From a virus, in the IMG/VR virus record IMGVR_UViG_3300027896_000024, positions 1-64,000 of that record: DNA of 64,000 bases; one strand, given 5' to 3'. Shown one piece after another: positions 16,204-23,086 of this stretch; the stretch's first letter is position 1; every line of letters begins with the position of its first letter. The position numbers and the translations under genes were made by a program. A model generated the notes under the pieces. That model ran no database searches. It worked only from the letters and a program-made list of their open reading frames with translations, and was not told the DNA's origin.

Positions 16204-16447
16204 TAAGTTGTTCTTGGCGATGCGTGAGGGATTCCCGGAATCAGAAGAGGATCCTGCGTTAACTCGGGCGAAAGAGCACTTACGGCGAAAACAACACCGA
16301 AAACGTACTCCAGTAGCCCAAAGGGGCCGCATAAAACCGAGGAGGCGGGCCGTTCCGCAGAAGGGACATCATATTAGCCTCGCTCCACTATTCAGTTGGT
16401 TTAAGGCTATCCTAGGGCCGGCTCGGGCCGGTTCAGAGTTTTTATAG
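16151..16447 (+). CDS. Basic hypothetical protein
   Basis: 98 aa with a good ribosome site (AAGGAGAAGCAAT) before ATG 16151, located inside the previous gene. The N-terminal 40 residues are acidic/hydrophobic; residues ~45-75 are very basic (Arg/Lys/His-rich), suggesting nucleic-acid contact. Last gene before a terminator. Confidence 0.5.
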   Translation: MAWATTVQEGQVYDVPSSKLFLAMREGFPESEEDPALTRAKEHLRRKQHRKRTPVAQRGRIKPRRRAVPQKGHHISLAPLFSWFKAILGPARAGSEFL

Positions 16448-16504
16448 CCAAACAGCTGGAGGTCACGTATAATATTAACGTACTGCATCGTGCATCCAGC
16501 CGAA

Positions 16505-16569
16505 GGCCTCAGTCGGGCCGCTAGTTTACTCTCTTTCTAGCGGGTGCCTCCTGACTGAGGCCTTTTTGT
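16505..16569 (+). terminator. Strong terminator with nested hairpin
   Basis: GGCCTCAGTC (16505-16514) pairs with GACTGAGGCC (16553-16562) and is followed by TTTTTGTTGT. Inside lies a second hairpin, CCGCTAG/CTAGCGGG. Ends the helicase-containing unit just ahead of the primase gene. Confidence 0.9.
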
Positions 16570-16590
16570 TGTCCGAATGGAAAGGAGTAT

Positions 16591-17460
16591 ATGAACGTTG
16601 ATCAGCTATTGTTAAAACATGGCGCACATAAGTCGGCTGAAGGATATAACCTAATGTGCCCATATCATCTGGACAAGAATCCGTCATTATCTGTGAATAC
16701 TCGTAAGGGTGTTTTTATATGCTTCGGATGTGGAGAGAAGGGGACGCTTCGTAAACTGATAAGTAAACTCACGGATGGCGCCGTAAGAATAGCGGACAAA
16801 TCAATAGACGTGGCACCAGTCCAGGAGATAGTGTCATTACCTGTGGACTATGTACCGTTGTGGGGAAAGGTATCCAGTACATTTGGGAAACAGGCTTTGA
16901 AGTATTTACATAACAGGGGCGTGACGAATGACCAGATGCGGAGATTCCAGTTAGGGTATTGTGGGAATGGTCGATATATAGGAAGGATCATAGCTCCAGT
17001 TATAACGAACGGGAAGCTGCTATCTTTCGTTGCGCGCGACTTCACTGGTAAGTCAGAAACCAAGGTAAAATATCCGCGAGGGTCCCGGGCATCCGAAGGA
17101 TTGTTTGGTTACGACCAGATGCGAAAAGAGGGCAGACTATCCCGCAGAGTAGTGTTAACAGAGGGGTGGGGAGATGCGCTAGCAGTAGATAGAGTACTTC
17201 CAAATAAAACGGGCGTCTTGGCCCTGGGAAGTAACAGAATCTCCATGACCCAGTTAAATCTGCTTGAAAACACGCCTCATATCGTTGTAGTACTAGACTC
17301 TGACAACCAAGGGCGGTTGGGTTCAAGGGAGGTCGCATCATTAATATCTGTGTTTGCGACGTCTGTAAAGGTTGGCTTTGTTTCAGCGGGTAAGGACCCG
17401 GGAGATTGTCCACCGGAGGCATTAAAAAAATTATTGATAAGTCTCCGCTGTTTCTCGTAA
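16591..17460 (+). CDS. DnaG-like DNA primase
   Basis: 289 aa. Zinc-finger domain: C-P-Y-H near residues 23-26 and CFGCGEKG near 45-50, with the family's NPSLSV motif. The catalytic region includes RGVTNDQMRRFQLGYC and GRIIAPVIT. A TOPRIM fold follows with TEGWGDALAVD (metal Glu) and VVVLDSDNQGR (D-x-D). Shorter than cellular DnaG, with no clear helicase-interaction domain, as is common in phages. It should make RNA primers with the DnaB-like helicase. Ribosome site AAAGGAG before ATG 16591. Confidence 0.88.
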   Translation: MNVDQLLLKHGAHKSAEGYNLMCPYHLDKNPSLSVNTRKGVFICFGCGEKGTLRKLISKLTDGAVRIADKSIDVAPVQEIVSLPVDYVPLWGKVSSTFGKQALKYLHNRGVTNDQMRRFQLGYCGNGRYIGRIIAPVITNGKLLSFVARDFTGKSETKVKYPRGSRASEGLFGYDQMRKEGRLSRRVVLTEGWGDALAVDRVLPNKTGVLALGSNRISMTQLNLLENTPHIVVVLDSDNQGRLGSREVASLISVFATSVKVGFVSAGKDPGDCPPEALKKLLISLRCFS

Positions 17461-17509
17461 AATATATTGTTGAATCGTGCAGTTTACTTATTCAAAGGAG
17501 AGATATACA

Positions 17510-17758
17510 ATGAGAAAGCGATTGCTTACTGTGCTTGTTGCGGTAATGTTAATCATGGTATTCTCGGCACAGGCTCCGGCATTCCCGATCTTGTGGTGGG
17601 AACTACCGGTAGCCGAAGCGGTTGGTGGGCCGAGTGTGTGGATCGGAACGGGTCTGATGCTTTTGGGAACGGCCGCATACGAAGTTTTGGTTTATGGGTA
17701 TGCGACTGGTGAGATTCAAGCTCCGAAGAAGTCAATCGACCGACCACATCCCTGGTAA
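17510..17758 (+). CDS. Small exported or membrane protein
   Basis: 82 aa. Start ATG 17510 is set by the strong AAAGGAGAGATATAC site. Residues 1-25 form a signal-like sequence (KRLLTVLVAVMLIMVFSAQAPA), followed by a second hydrophobic stretch (residues ~45-65) and a charged tail. Could be secreted or a two-span membrane protein. No family recognised. Confidence 0.55.
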   Translation: MRKRLLTVLVAVMLIMVFSAQAPAFPILWWELPVAEAVGGPSVWIGTGLMLLGTAAYEVLVYGYATGEIQAPKKSIDRPHPW

Positions 17759-17765
17759 TAAGGCT

Positions 17766-17870
17766 ATCTGCGAGCGGCGACCTTAGTACGGTGAGTACGG
17801 TAATGGTTGGCCGAACTAGTACATCCGGTCCAGGACAGGCGCCGTTAATTGGAACGGCCCGCTCGCAGAT
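17766..17870 (+). ncRNA. Multibranched structured RNA candidate
   Basis: A perfect 12-bp stem (ATCTGCGAGCGG at 17766-17777 with its complement at 17859-17870) encloses about 80 nt with at least two further pairings. CGACC (17778-17782) pairs with GGTTG (17805-17809), containing a small GTAC/GTAC hairpin. GCCGTT (17841-17846) pairs with AACGGC (17853-17858) and abuts the outer stem. No protein-coding frame is convincing. The tail after the outer stem is only weakly T-rich (TCTTTC), so a plain terminator is not the best reading. Class unknown. Confidence 0.55.
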
Positions 17871-17893
17871 TCTTTCACTAAAAGGAGAATCAT

Positions 17894-18082
17894 ATGATGC
17901 AAGTAGAGGGCAGAATAATCGTAAAGGCAGATACAGATCTCCAGCCAGAACAGCTATTGCGATTGGAAATGTACCTGAATGGACAAGTGGCGGATGATAC
18001 ATTCCGACTCTTTAAGGCCGGCATCCGAGTACATCTGGATTCGGAGTTTCGGTCGAAGAAGGTTCCCCATGCCGGAACCTAA
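17894..18082 (+). CDS. Small hypothetical protein
   Basis: 62 aa with AAAAGGAGAATC ribosome site. MM start; the body reads like a small alpha/beta protein (GRIIVKADTDLQPEQLLRLEMYL). Overlaps the next gene by 14 bp. Unknown function. Confidence 0.55.
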   Translation: MMQVEGRIIVKADTDLQPEQLLRLEMYLNGQVADDTFRLFKAGIRVHLDSEFRSKKVPHAGT

Positions 18083-18350
18083 GAAGGAACCGAGGGATCT
18101 GTGGCGTGAGGAGGCCTGTGGATACCAGGTCTATGTAAGGCGATATCCTCGGGGTGCTTTGTTTTACGATAGTAAAAAACCATTCTCGGCCTGGATTGGT
18201 GGTGGAGGTATAGGGCACGATAAAACACTAAAGGAATCTATCCAAACGGCACACGCTTATCTGGTGTTTAGAATAAGGCAAAAACGGGCGAAGGCTATAA
18301 ACGATGTTATTGAAGCCGATAAGTTCTTAGCTCAGTGCGGTGAACTATAG
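18069..18350 (+). CDS. Hypothetical protein
   Basis: 93 aa from ATG 18069 (an AGAAGG site precedes it; the frame is open further upstream without a better start). Contains YQVYVRRYPRGALFY and AWIGGGGIGHDKTLKESI, looking like a compact alpha/beta domain. Unknown. Confidence 0.5.
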   Translation: MPEPKKEPRDLWREEACGYQVYVRRYPRGALFYDSKKPFSAWIGGGGIGHDKTLKESIQTAHAYLVFRIRQKRAKAINDVIEADKFLAQCGEL

Positions 18351-18358
18351 GAGGTGTC

Positions 18359-18592
18359 ATGGCTGATGTAGATAGCATCGTACCTATTTGGCAGTTCGAT
18401 AAAGTATATGTTAGGGCTCGACAGTGCAAGGACTTTCTGTATCGATTCGGATTTCTATCGGATCACGAAGAACAGGCCGTTGAGCAGCGGATTCATGATG
18501 CTGTTATGTTAAAGAGGAAAACAGGTAGGGCTATTCTCACTGAAAAAGATCCACCAAGACTTAAAACAGGACGTCATAGCCGTAATCCATAA
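18359..18592 (+). CDS. Hypothetical protein
   Basis: 77 aa after a strong AGGAGGT site. Helical, charged, no cysteine cluster. Lies directly ahead of the clamp loader gene; a replication link is possible but unsupported. Confidence 0.5.
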   Translation: MADVDSIVPIWQFDKVYVRARQCKDFLYRFGFLSDHEEQAVEQRIHDAVMLKRKTGRAILTEKDPPRLKTGRHSRNP

Positions 18593-18601
18593 GGAGCGGT
18601 G

Positions 18602-19639
18602 ATGCAGAAGCGGAAAGGTTCCAACATATACAACAGATGGCGGCCACGTACTTTTGCTGAGTTTGTCGGCAATGAGCGCGTGGTTATTGGTGTTCGTAGA
18701 TTACTCGAACGTGAGGATCCGCCTCGTTCCTGGATGTTTGTAGGGCCGTCTGGTACTGGGAAAACCACAATGGCACGGGTGATAGCGGCATTCCTGAATT
18801 GTGAGGTAGCTACTAAACCACGGAACAAGCCCTGTGGAAAGTGCAAGGGCTGCCGGTCAGTATATGATGAGTCCAATATGGACTATTACGAAATCAACGC
18901 GGCAGAGAAACGCGGGATAGACTCGATCCGGGATCTGATAACAAATATGCGGTATGCCCCTCACGGCAAAGTAAAGGTGTACTGCATAGATGAAGTCCAC
19001 CAGTTGACTGCCGATGCGGCCAACGCCCTGTTAAAAGTATTCGAGGATGGTATCGGCGGAAACTACGTTATTTTATGTACTACGGAACCGAACAAGGTTC
19101 TGCCTACTCTGCGGACTCGTGCCGTCACGTTTGCGATGAAGGAATGGACTCTAGATGAGGCCACAACCGCCGCAGAGGAGGTGTTTGCTGGTGAGGGATT
19201 CACCAAGATTTCAGAGGGGCAAATCAGTAAGTTTGTTCAACGCATGATGGATATTGAGCAGTTGTCGCCTCGTGCGTTTTTGAATGCAATCGATGAGGTG
19301 ATCTCATCGGGATCGCTGGCAGTTCTATCATCTGTCGGTGGATTTGATGCGGACACGTTAGCGATTTGTCGGGCTGTTGCTTCTGGTGACTGGGACACGA
19401 TCCGGAGGATAGTCGAAGATCGGGAGGATCTGGATTCGGACCGTATGCGGGCGGCTGTTTGTGGATTCCTACGGAAGCGGTTGTTAGCGCAGGACCAGGG
19501 AACATTGGCCGCAGCGTATGCAGAGGCGTTAATCCTACTTGCTTGGCACAGTTCAGAAGTGACGGGTAAGTACAGCATACTGGGAAGGATTTATGAAGCT
19601 ACGGAAGCAATTTCGAAGGCATCGAATGAGTCAGACTAA
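18602..19639 (+). CDS. DnaX-like clamp loader ATPase subunit
   Basis: 345 aa AAA+ protein. NRWRPRTFAEFVGNE at the N terminus, Walker A GPSGTGKTT (~residues 47-55), zinc cluster C-x9-C-x2-C-x2-C (ending CGKCKGC), Walker B-type CIDEVHQ with LL-x-VFED, sensor-1-like ILCTTEPNKV, and an SRC-like Arg-finger region TLRTRA. The fold is that of tau/gamma subunits. It would load the sliding clamp encoded at 36873. ATG 18602 follows AAGGAGCGGTG; a GTG one codon upstream is possible. Confidence 0.9.
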   Translation: MQKRKGSNIYNRWRPRTFAEFVGNERVVIGVRRLLEREDPPRSWMFVGPSGTGKTTMARVIAAFLNCEVATKPRNKPCGKCKGCRSVYDESNMDYYEINAAEKRGIDSIRDLITNMRYAPHGKVKVYCIDEVHQLTADAANALLKVFEDGIGGNYVILCTTEPNKVLPTLRTRAVTFAMKEWTLDEATTAAEEVFAGEGFTKISEGQISKFVQRMMDIEQLSPRAFLNAIDEVISSGSLAVLSSVGGFDADTLAICRAVASGDWDTIRRIVEDREDLDSDRMRAAVCGFLRKRLLAQDQGTLAAAYAEALILLAWHSSEVTGKYSILGRIYEATEAISKASNESD

Positions 19640-19841
19640 TCGTTCCGTTCCGCTGAACGAACTCATGCTCGTATCAGATATTGTGACAGCCACGGGCCGT
19701 TCGCGAGTTGCGGTGTATAACATGATTGAGCGAGGCCGTTTGGTGCCGGCATGGGTATTCGATAACGGGATTATGTTGTTCCTGAAAACGGAACTGGAAA
19801 ACTTTGAATGGCCGAAACCGGGGAGACCAAAAAAATCATGA
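19626..19841 (+). CDS. Excisionase/AlpA-like HTH DNA-binding protein
   Basis: 71 aa overlapping the end of the clamp loader by 14 bp. It has the helix-turn-helix pattern LMLVSDIVTATGRSRVAVYNMIERGRLVPAW, as in MerR/AlpA/excisionase-type small regulators, and a basic end (KPGRPKKS). It probably binds DNA, but target and role are unknown. Its TGA overlaps the QueC start. Confidence 0.6.
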   Translation: MSQTNRSVPLNELMLVSDIVTATGRSRVAVYNMIERGRLVPAWVFDNGIMLFLKTELENFEWPKPGRPKKS

Positions 19842-20548
19842 TAGCGATGGCGCATCCAGGATTAGAAAGGCAGTTAGGAGTTAATGGGGTAGTTTTGTTC
19901 TCTGGTGGCTTGGACTCGGCAGTAGTCCTGGCCTATGCACAAAGAACGGTAAATAAGGTGACTGCACTGTGCGTGAGTTATGGCCAGTCGTCACCGGAAC
20001 TGAACTTCGCAATTCAGTTTTGCAACAGGCTAGGAATCGATTTTCGGATTGCTGAAATCGGTGGCATGTTTCAGGGTAGAGTAGCTCTGACTCAGGACGC
20101 TGAGCTTCCGACTTCGGATCCGAAATCAGAGGAGCAAAAAGTAACGGTTGTTCCGAATCGAAATGGCGTCCTGTTGATGCTGGGAGTTGCGGAAGCAATT
20201 ATGACCGGAGCATCGAGGGTTTATTCGGGAATCCAATCGGGAGGTAGAATGCTGTATCCAGATAATCGACTAGATTATCTGGAGTGCTTGACTAAGGCGG
20301 CGTTTCTGGCAAACGACGAGTATCCAATCGAACTTAGGCATCCGTTCTGCGGTGCGTGCAAATCAGAAATCGTAAGAGTAGGATCAGTGCTGGGAGTTCC
20401 TTTTGAACTGACTTGTTCTTGCTACCGGCGCTCTGTTGACAATCCGTTTGCATCACAACATTGCGGAGTATGCAAAGCGTGCCAAACAAGGAGAGCGGCA
20501 TTTATTGAGGCGGGCGTTGAGGATCCTACGGAGTACGAAAAGCCGTAA
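19838..20548 (+). CDS. queC: QueC-like 7-cyano-7-deazaguanine synthase
   Basis: 236 aa. A PP-loop ATPase motif SGGLDS (residues ~22-27), a VPNRNGVLL motif in the middle and a C-terminal zinc cluster with CSCYR and C-x2-C-x2-C (CGVCKAC) are diagnostic of QueC. QueC converts 7-carboxy-7-deazaguanine to preQ0 with ammonia and ATP. Start is ATG 19838 (ATGA overlap); an in-frame ATG at 19808 is less likely. It lies 13 kb from the QueD/QueE/FolE genes and has its own terminator. Confidence 0.88.
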   Translation: MIAMAHPGLERQLGVNGVVLFSGGLDSAVVLAYAQRTVNKVTALCVSYGQSSPELNFAIQFCNRLGIDFRIAEIGGMFQGRVALTQDAELPTSDPKSEEQKVTVVPNRNGVLLMLGVAEAIMTGASRVYSGIQSGGRMLYPDNRLDYLECLTKAAFLANDEYPIELRHPFCGACKSEIVRVGSVLGVPFELTCSCYRRSVDNPFASQHCGVCKACQTRRAAFIEAGVEDPTEYEKP

Positions 20549-20577
20549 TTTTAGTAGCTCGAAGTTGCGTGAAGGAC

Positions 20578-20624
20578 GGGCGAGCCCTATATTTAGTGCG
20601 TCTAAAGGGCTCGCCATTTTTTAT
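20578..20624 (+). terminator. Terminator after queC
   Basis: GGCGAGCCC (20579-20587) pairs with GGGCTCGCC (20607-20615); a TTTAG/CTAAA stem lies within, and ATTTTTTAT follows. Typical intrinsic terminator. Confidence 0.92.
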
Positions 20625-20739
20625 GCCCGTGATTATCAACGTAGGCAAATCGATCTAGTAGGCCAAAAGGCCCCGAAATTATTTTTAGTCCGGACGGTAA
20701 AGCACTGGATTTGTAGCCGAATCCGGTTCGAAATAATCG

Positions 20740-20768
20740 TTGACAAGTATCTATATTTATTCCATAAT
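20740..20768 (+). promoter_or_regulatory. Sigma70-type promoter of the ribozyme-punctuated operon
   Basis: TTGACA (20740-20745), 17-bp spacer, CATAAT (20763-20768). The -35 is a perfect match and the -10 matches five of six positions, with an AT-rich spacer. Transcription would start near 20775. It stands between the queC terminator and a ~680-nt gene-free leader, followed by ~10 kb of co-directional genes up to the terminator at 30829. Confidence 0.8.
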
Positions 20769-20774
20769 ATAGGC

Positions 20775-21451
20775 GAGGTTAAGGATATGAGAACGAGAAC
20801 AAGCAAAAGGGAAACAAACCAAAGGCCAGAGGGGACAAGAAACCCGTCCTCGACCGGCGCGGCTTTCCCGGAGGTGGGGTTCTCGTCGAGCTTGAGCAGC
20901 CATCGCACCCTAGTTTTCTAGGCGCAGGTGGCACGGCGATCGATGATCCTAATTCGGGCTTTTGAGACTCCAAGCCGGGGCGACACGGTGAACCCGGAAG
21001 GAACAAATCGGAGAAAGCGGCTAGGTCGGCCTTAAGACTTTCACCTAAAGAAATCAGGCGAGTAGGGGAAAAGAGAGACGGGGAGACCCGGAGCATCGCG
21101 AAATCCTTTTCCAGCAAAAAGCCGGGTGAATAAAGGATCCGAGCAAAGCGAATCTGAGAGACGGCCAAATGACCCAGTGAGGGGAGGTCGTAAACCAGAT
21201 GAGTCGAGCGGAGTTCCTGGAAGGGGTAACGTCCCTAATTAGAGCGTGGGTACCTGAAAAATTCTTTCCCGTTTTGGTGGTCCGGTGGAAGGGATAAAAT
21301 CTAAGGTTAGCTAATTAGCAAAAGCGATAGACTCCGACCGCAAGTGCAGAGTTCCCGGCTATGCGGACGCCAAGCGAAAGCTCGGTAGGTTTTCTCTCAA
21401 ATCTCCTGTCGAGTTTTAGCAGAGGGCAATCAGGTTGTGAGACCTGGTTGT
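20775..21451 (+). ncRNA. Large structured leader RNA candidate (~680 nt)
   Basis: No convincing protein frame covers this stretch on either strand, although it is strongly transcribed by position. The sequence is rich in purines and in short hairpins: CCTAG-TTTT-CTAGG near 20909-20922, CGGGCTT...AAGCCGG near 20954-20978, and AGC-GAAA-GCT near 21373-21382. It starts at the sigma70 promoter. Its natural 3' end would be the predicted cleavage in ribozyme copy 1 (U21451). The size and phage setting recall large ornate phage RNAs such as GOLLD and ROOL, but I cannot align it to either. Confidence 0.55.
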
Positions 21452-21479
21452 AATGCACGGTTAGGTCCCAAGTCCTAAC
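21419..21479 (+). ncRNA. Twister-like element, copy 1
   Basis: P2 strand GCA, GAGGG, then a 9-bp P1 (CAATCAGGT/ACCTGGTTG with one G.U), UAA, UGC, AC, and P4 GTTAGG/CCTAAC closing the invariant loop UCCCAAGU. It follows the leader RNA, not a gene. Predicted cut U21451/A21452. Confidence 0.75.
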
Positions 21480-21498
21480 ATCAAAAGGAGAGAACAAC

Positions 21499-21672
21499 AT
21501 GAAAAACAAAACATGGCCAAACGAAAAAGACGTTTGCTATGATTGCGGAAGCAACATTCCAGGACATCATACTCCGTCATGCGATTTTGCGGAACCTGAT
21601 GACAAGCGCGATTTACCTGAGCAGCCTGGTACTCAATGGTGGACACGTGAAGTACCTGCGGAGTTGAAATAG
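21499..21672 (+). CDS. 57-residue Cys-rich protein, first gene of the ribozyme operon
   Basis: 57 aa, too short for usual gene callers but with a full AAAAGGAGAGAACAAC ribosome site and a UAG that forms the start of element 2. VCYDCGSNIPGHHTPSC gives a C-x2-C ... H-H ... C cluster, probably a zinc site. Acidic after residue 30 and ends in Trp-Trp and charged residues. Function unknown. Confidence 0.7.
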   Translation: MKNKTWPNEKDVCYDCGSNIPGHHTPSCDFAEPDDKRDLPEQPGTQWWTREVPAELK

Positions 21673-21736
21673 CAGAGGGCCGGCGTAAGCCGGTAATGCA
21701 CTTGCCGGGGGCACCGGCAATCGGTCCCAAGTCCGA
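21672..21736 (+). ncRNA. Twister-like element, copy 2 (with extra hairpin)
   Basis: GCA-GAGGG, P1 CCGGC-GUAA-GCCGG, UAA-UGC-AC, then an extra 7-bp hairpin TTGCCGG/CCGGCAA, then P4 TCGG/CCGA with loop UCCCAAGU. Its first G is the G of the upstream UAG. Predicted cut U21694/A21695. Confidence 0.75.
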
Positions 21737-21782
21737 ACAAGCACAGGGAACAAAACAACACAAAAAGAAAGAGAGAAATCAA

Positions 21783-22157
21783 ATGACGACTTCGAAAAAT
21801 ACGACCACTGCAACCGCAACTGCAACCGCTCCTGAAACCACGGCCCCGGCAGCAGCTCCAAAGGCTCCGACCCAGGCCAAACCGGTCGCCACCAAGAAAG
21901 CGGCCGTCAAGAAGGTCTTTATCTTCGTCGCGGTGGAACCGGACCTGTACCGGCTCACAATCGGATCGAACGCGGACTCGTCCAAGATTCGTAAGCTGCG
22001 TAATCACAACGCCAAGGAGATCAAGCAGGCTGTTGAGAACGCTTCGAACTTCGCGGGCCGGCCGCCCAAGCCGATCACGTTGAAGAAAGCGGATCTGAGC
22101 AAGTTCGGTCCCAAGGCCGCGCCGTTCACGGGTTTGAAGGCTTTCCGGATTGCGTAG
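21783..22157 (+). CDS. Ala/Thr/Pro-rich N-terminal, basic protein
   Basis: 124 aa. Residues 1-45 are low complexity (Thr, Ala, Pro, Lys); residues ~45-124 form a small basic domain beginning VFIFVAVEPDLYRLTIG and ending FTGLKAFRIA. Abundant Lys suggests nucleic-acid binding. Start ATG 21783 after GAAAGAGAGAAATC. Unknown family. Confidence 0.65.
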   Translation: MTTSKNTTTATATATAPETTAPAAAPKAPTQAKPVATKKAAVKKVFIFVAVEPDLYRLTIGSNADSSKIRKLRNHNAKEIKQAVENASNFAGRPPKPITLKKADLSKFGPKAAPFTGLKAFRIA

Positions 22158-22162
22158 TTCCT

Positions 22163-22218
22163 GCAGAGGGGGTCGGCTTCGGCCGACCTAATGCACATGC
22201 TGGGTCCCAAGTCCCAGC
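22163..22218 (+). ncRNA. Twister-like element, copy 3
   Basis: GCA-GAGGG, P1 GGTCGGC-UUCG-GCCGACC, UAA-UGC-AC, P4 GCTGGG/CCCAGC, loop UCCCAAGU. Five bases separate it from the upstream stop. Predicted cut U22189/A22190. Confidence 0.75.
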
Positions 22219-22239
22219 ACTTCAAAAAGGAGAGACAAC

Positions 22240-22380
22240 ATGAAGAAGTTCTTTATTTGGTTATTTCTGATGTGGGCCGTACTTCACTTCGGAGCCAAGT
22301 GGGGCAAGGAAAACCAGGCGAAGGTGGAACAGCAGATTCACGAGTCAGGAATATTCCAGGTTGCGAATATCAACAAATAG
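22240..22380 (+). CDS. 46-residue small membrane protein
   Basis: 46 aa with a perfect AAAAAGGAGAGACAAC ribosome site and a UAG that begins element 4. MKKFFIWLFLMWAVLHFGAKWG is a single membrane anchor or signal-anchor, followed by a hydrophilic tail. Likely an early membrane miniprotein; function unknown. Confidence 0.65.
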   Translation: MKKFFIWLFLMWAVLHFGAKWGKENQAKVEQQIHESGIFQVANINK

Positions 22381-22437
22381 CAGAGGGCCAGGGTTCACGT
22401 CCCTGGTAATGCGGTAGGTCGGTCCCAAGCCCCGACC
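22380..22437 (+). ncRNA. Twister-like element, copy 4 (AAGC loop variant)
   Basis: GCA-GAGGG, P1 CCAGGG/CCCTGG, UAA-UGC-GG, P4 GGTCGG/CCGACC, loop UCCCAAGCC. The loop carries AAGC instead of AAGU, as in published twister ribozymes, and the preceding dinucleotide is GG rather than AC. Predicted cut U22407/A22408. Confidence 0.72.
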
Positions 22438-22518
22438 ACAACGAATCATTCATTCCACAACACAACAAAACGGCCCAGGGCAAGGTAGGGCTGGAAAACC
22501 ACAAAAGGAGAGACAACA

Positions 22519-22983
22519 ATGACCGAGATCAAAACAAACAAAGGCACGTTTGAACTACCGGCCGGTGTTACCTTATCGGATTTAAAATATCCGTCTTGGA
22601 AAAGTTCCAAGCGGTTTGATTATTCCGAGGTTACCAAGCTGGGCCTGGATCATTCGGATTTGGAGTTAGATTTCTGGTACGTAAATTCAATTGGCTGGTG
22701 CCTTCCGACTTTACTTATTCACAGGGCCGGACGGAGATCAGCACCGGGAACAACGGACAGAACGTATGCGGTTGGTGTAAACGGAAATCATTACCGCATC
22801 GGCCATGGACCACACGTTCAGGCTGAGGTTAAGGTGTACGTCAACAAGGCAAATTTGGATCGCCTTCGAAAGTACATCGACCTTCGGAAGTCGGGTGCGG
22901 TACACGCCAACGAAACCCGGGATCGCATTTCAACACGGCGTATGAACACTATGAATCGTCGGAGCAGCTTATTTGGATTTTAG
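22519..22983 (+). CDS. Hypothetical protein of the ribozyme operon
   Basis: 154 aa, AAAAGGAGAGACAAC site before ATG 22519. An N-terminal beta-like part (TNKGTFELPAGVTLSDL), an aromatic central part with HYRIGHGPHVQAEVKVYV, and a basic Arg/Asn-rich C terminus. No family recognised. Its leader has ~80 nt of unstructured A/C-rich sequence after element 4. Confidence 0.65.
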   Translation: MTEIKTNKGTFELPAGVTLSDLKYPSWKSSKRFDYSEVTKLGLDHSDLELDFWYVNSIGWCLPTLLIHRAGRRSAPGTTDRTYAVGVNGNHYRIGHGPHVQAEVKVYVNKANLDRLRKYIDLRKSGAVHANETRDRISTRRMNTMNRRSSLFGF

Positions 22984-23048
22984 CAGAGGGGGGCCGAAAG
23001 GCCCTAATGCCCACCGGATATAGGATCCGGTCAGGTCCCAAGGCCTGA
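22983..23048 (+). ncRNA. Twister-like element, copy 5 (CC/GG pseudoknot variant)
   Basis: GCA-GAGGG, P1 GGGCC-GAAA-GGCCC, UAA-UGC-CC, an extra 6-bp hairpin CCGGAT/ATCCGG, P4 TCAGG/CCTGA, loop UCCCAAGG. CC after UGC and GG in the loop replace the usual AC and GU, a compensatory double change. Predicted cut U23005/A23006. Confidence 0.75.
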
Positions 23049-23086
23049 GGGTATTACCAAAAAAGAGAGATTAAGGAGACAATACA

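Noticed and set aside
16468-16480. TATAAT box before the primase terminator.
   Set aside because: No convincing -35 hexamer; also TATAAT at ~15979 and 50034 lack partners. None was called as a promoter.
20678-20739. tRNA-like fragment: ATTATTT and AAATAAT could pair as an acceptor stem, with GGTTCGAAA resembling a T loop.
   Set aside because: The anticodon and T stems do not form, and a competing GGATT/AATCC hairpin is stronger. It may be a tRNA relic, but it is not a functional tRNA.
20436-20921. 161-codon open frame across the queC end, terminator and promoter.
   Set aside because: It crosses an intrinsic terminator and a sigma70 promoter, has no ribosome site and overlaps queC out of frame; its composition is unlike a natural protein.
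20779-21168. 129-codon minus-strand open frame within the leader RNA region.
   Set aside because: No ribosome site, odd composition, and it lies opposite a structured region of a clear plus-strand unit.
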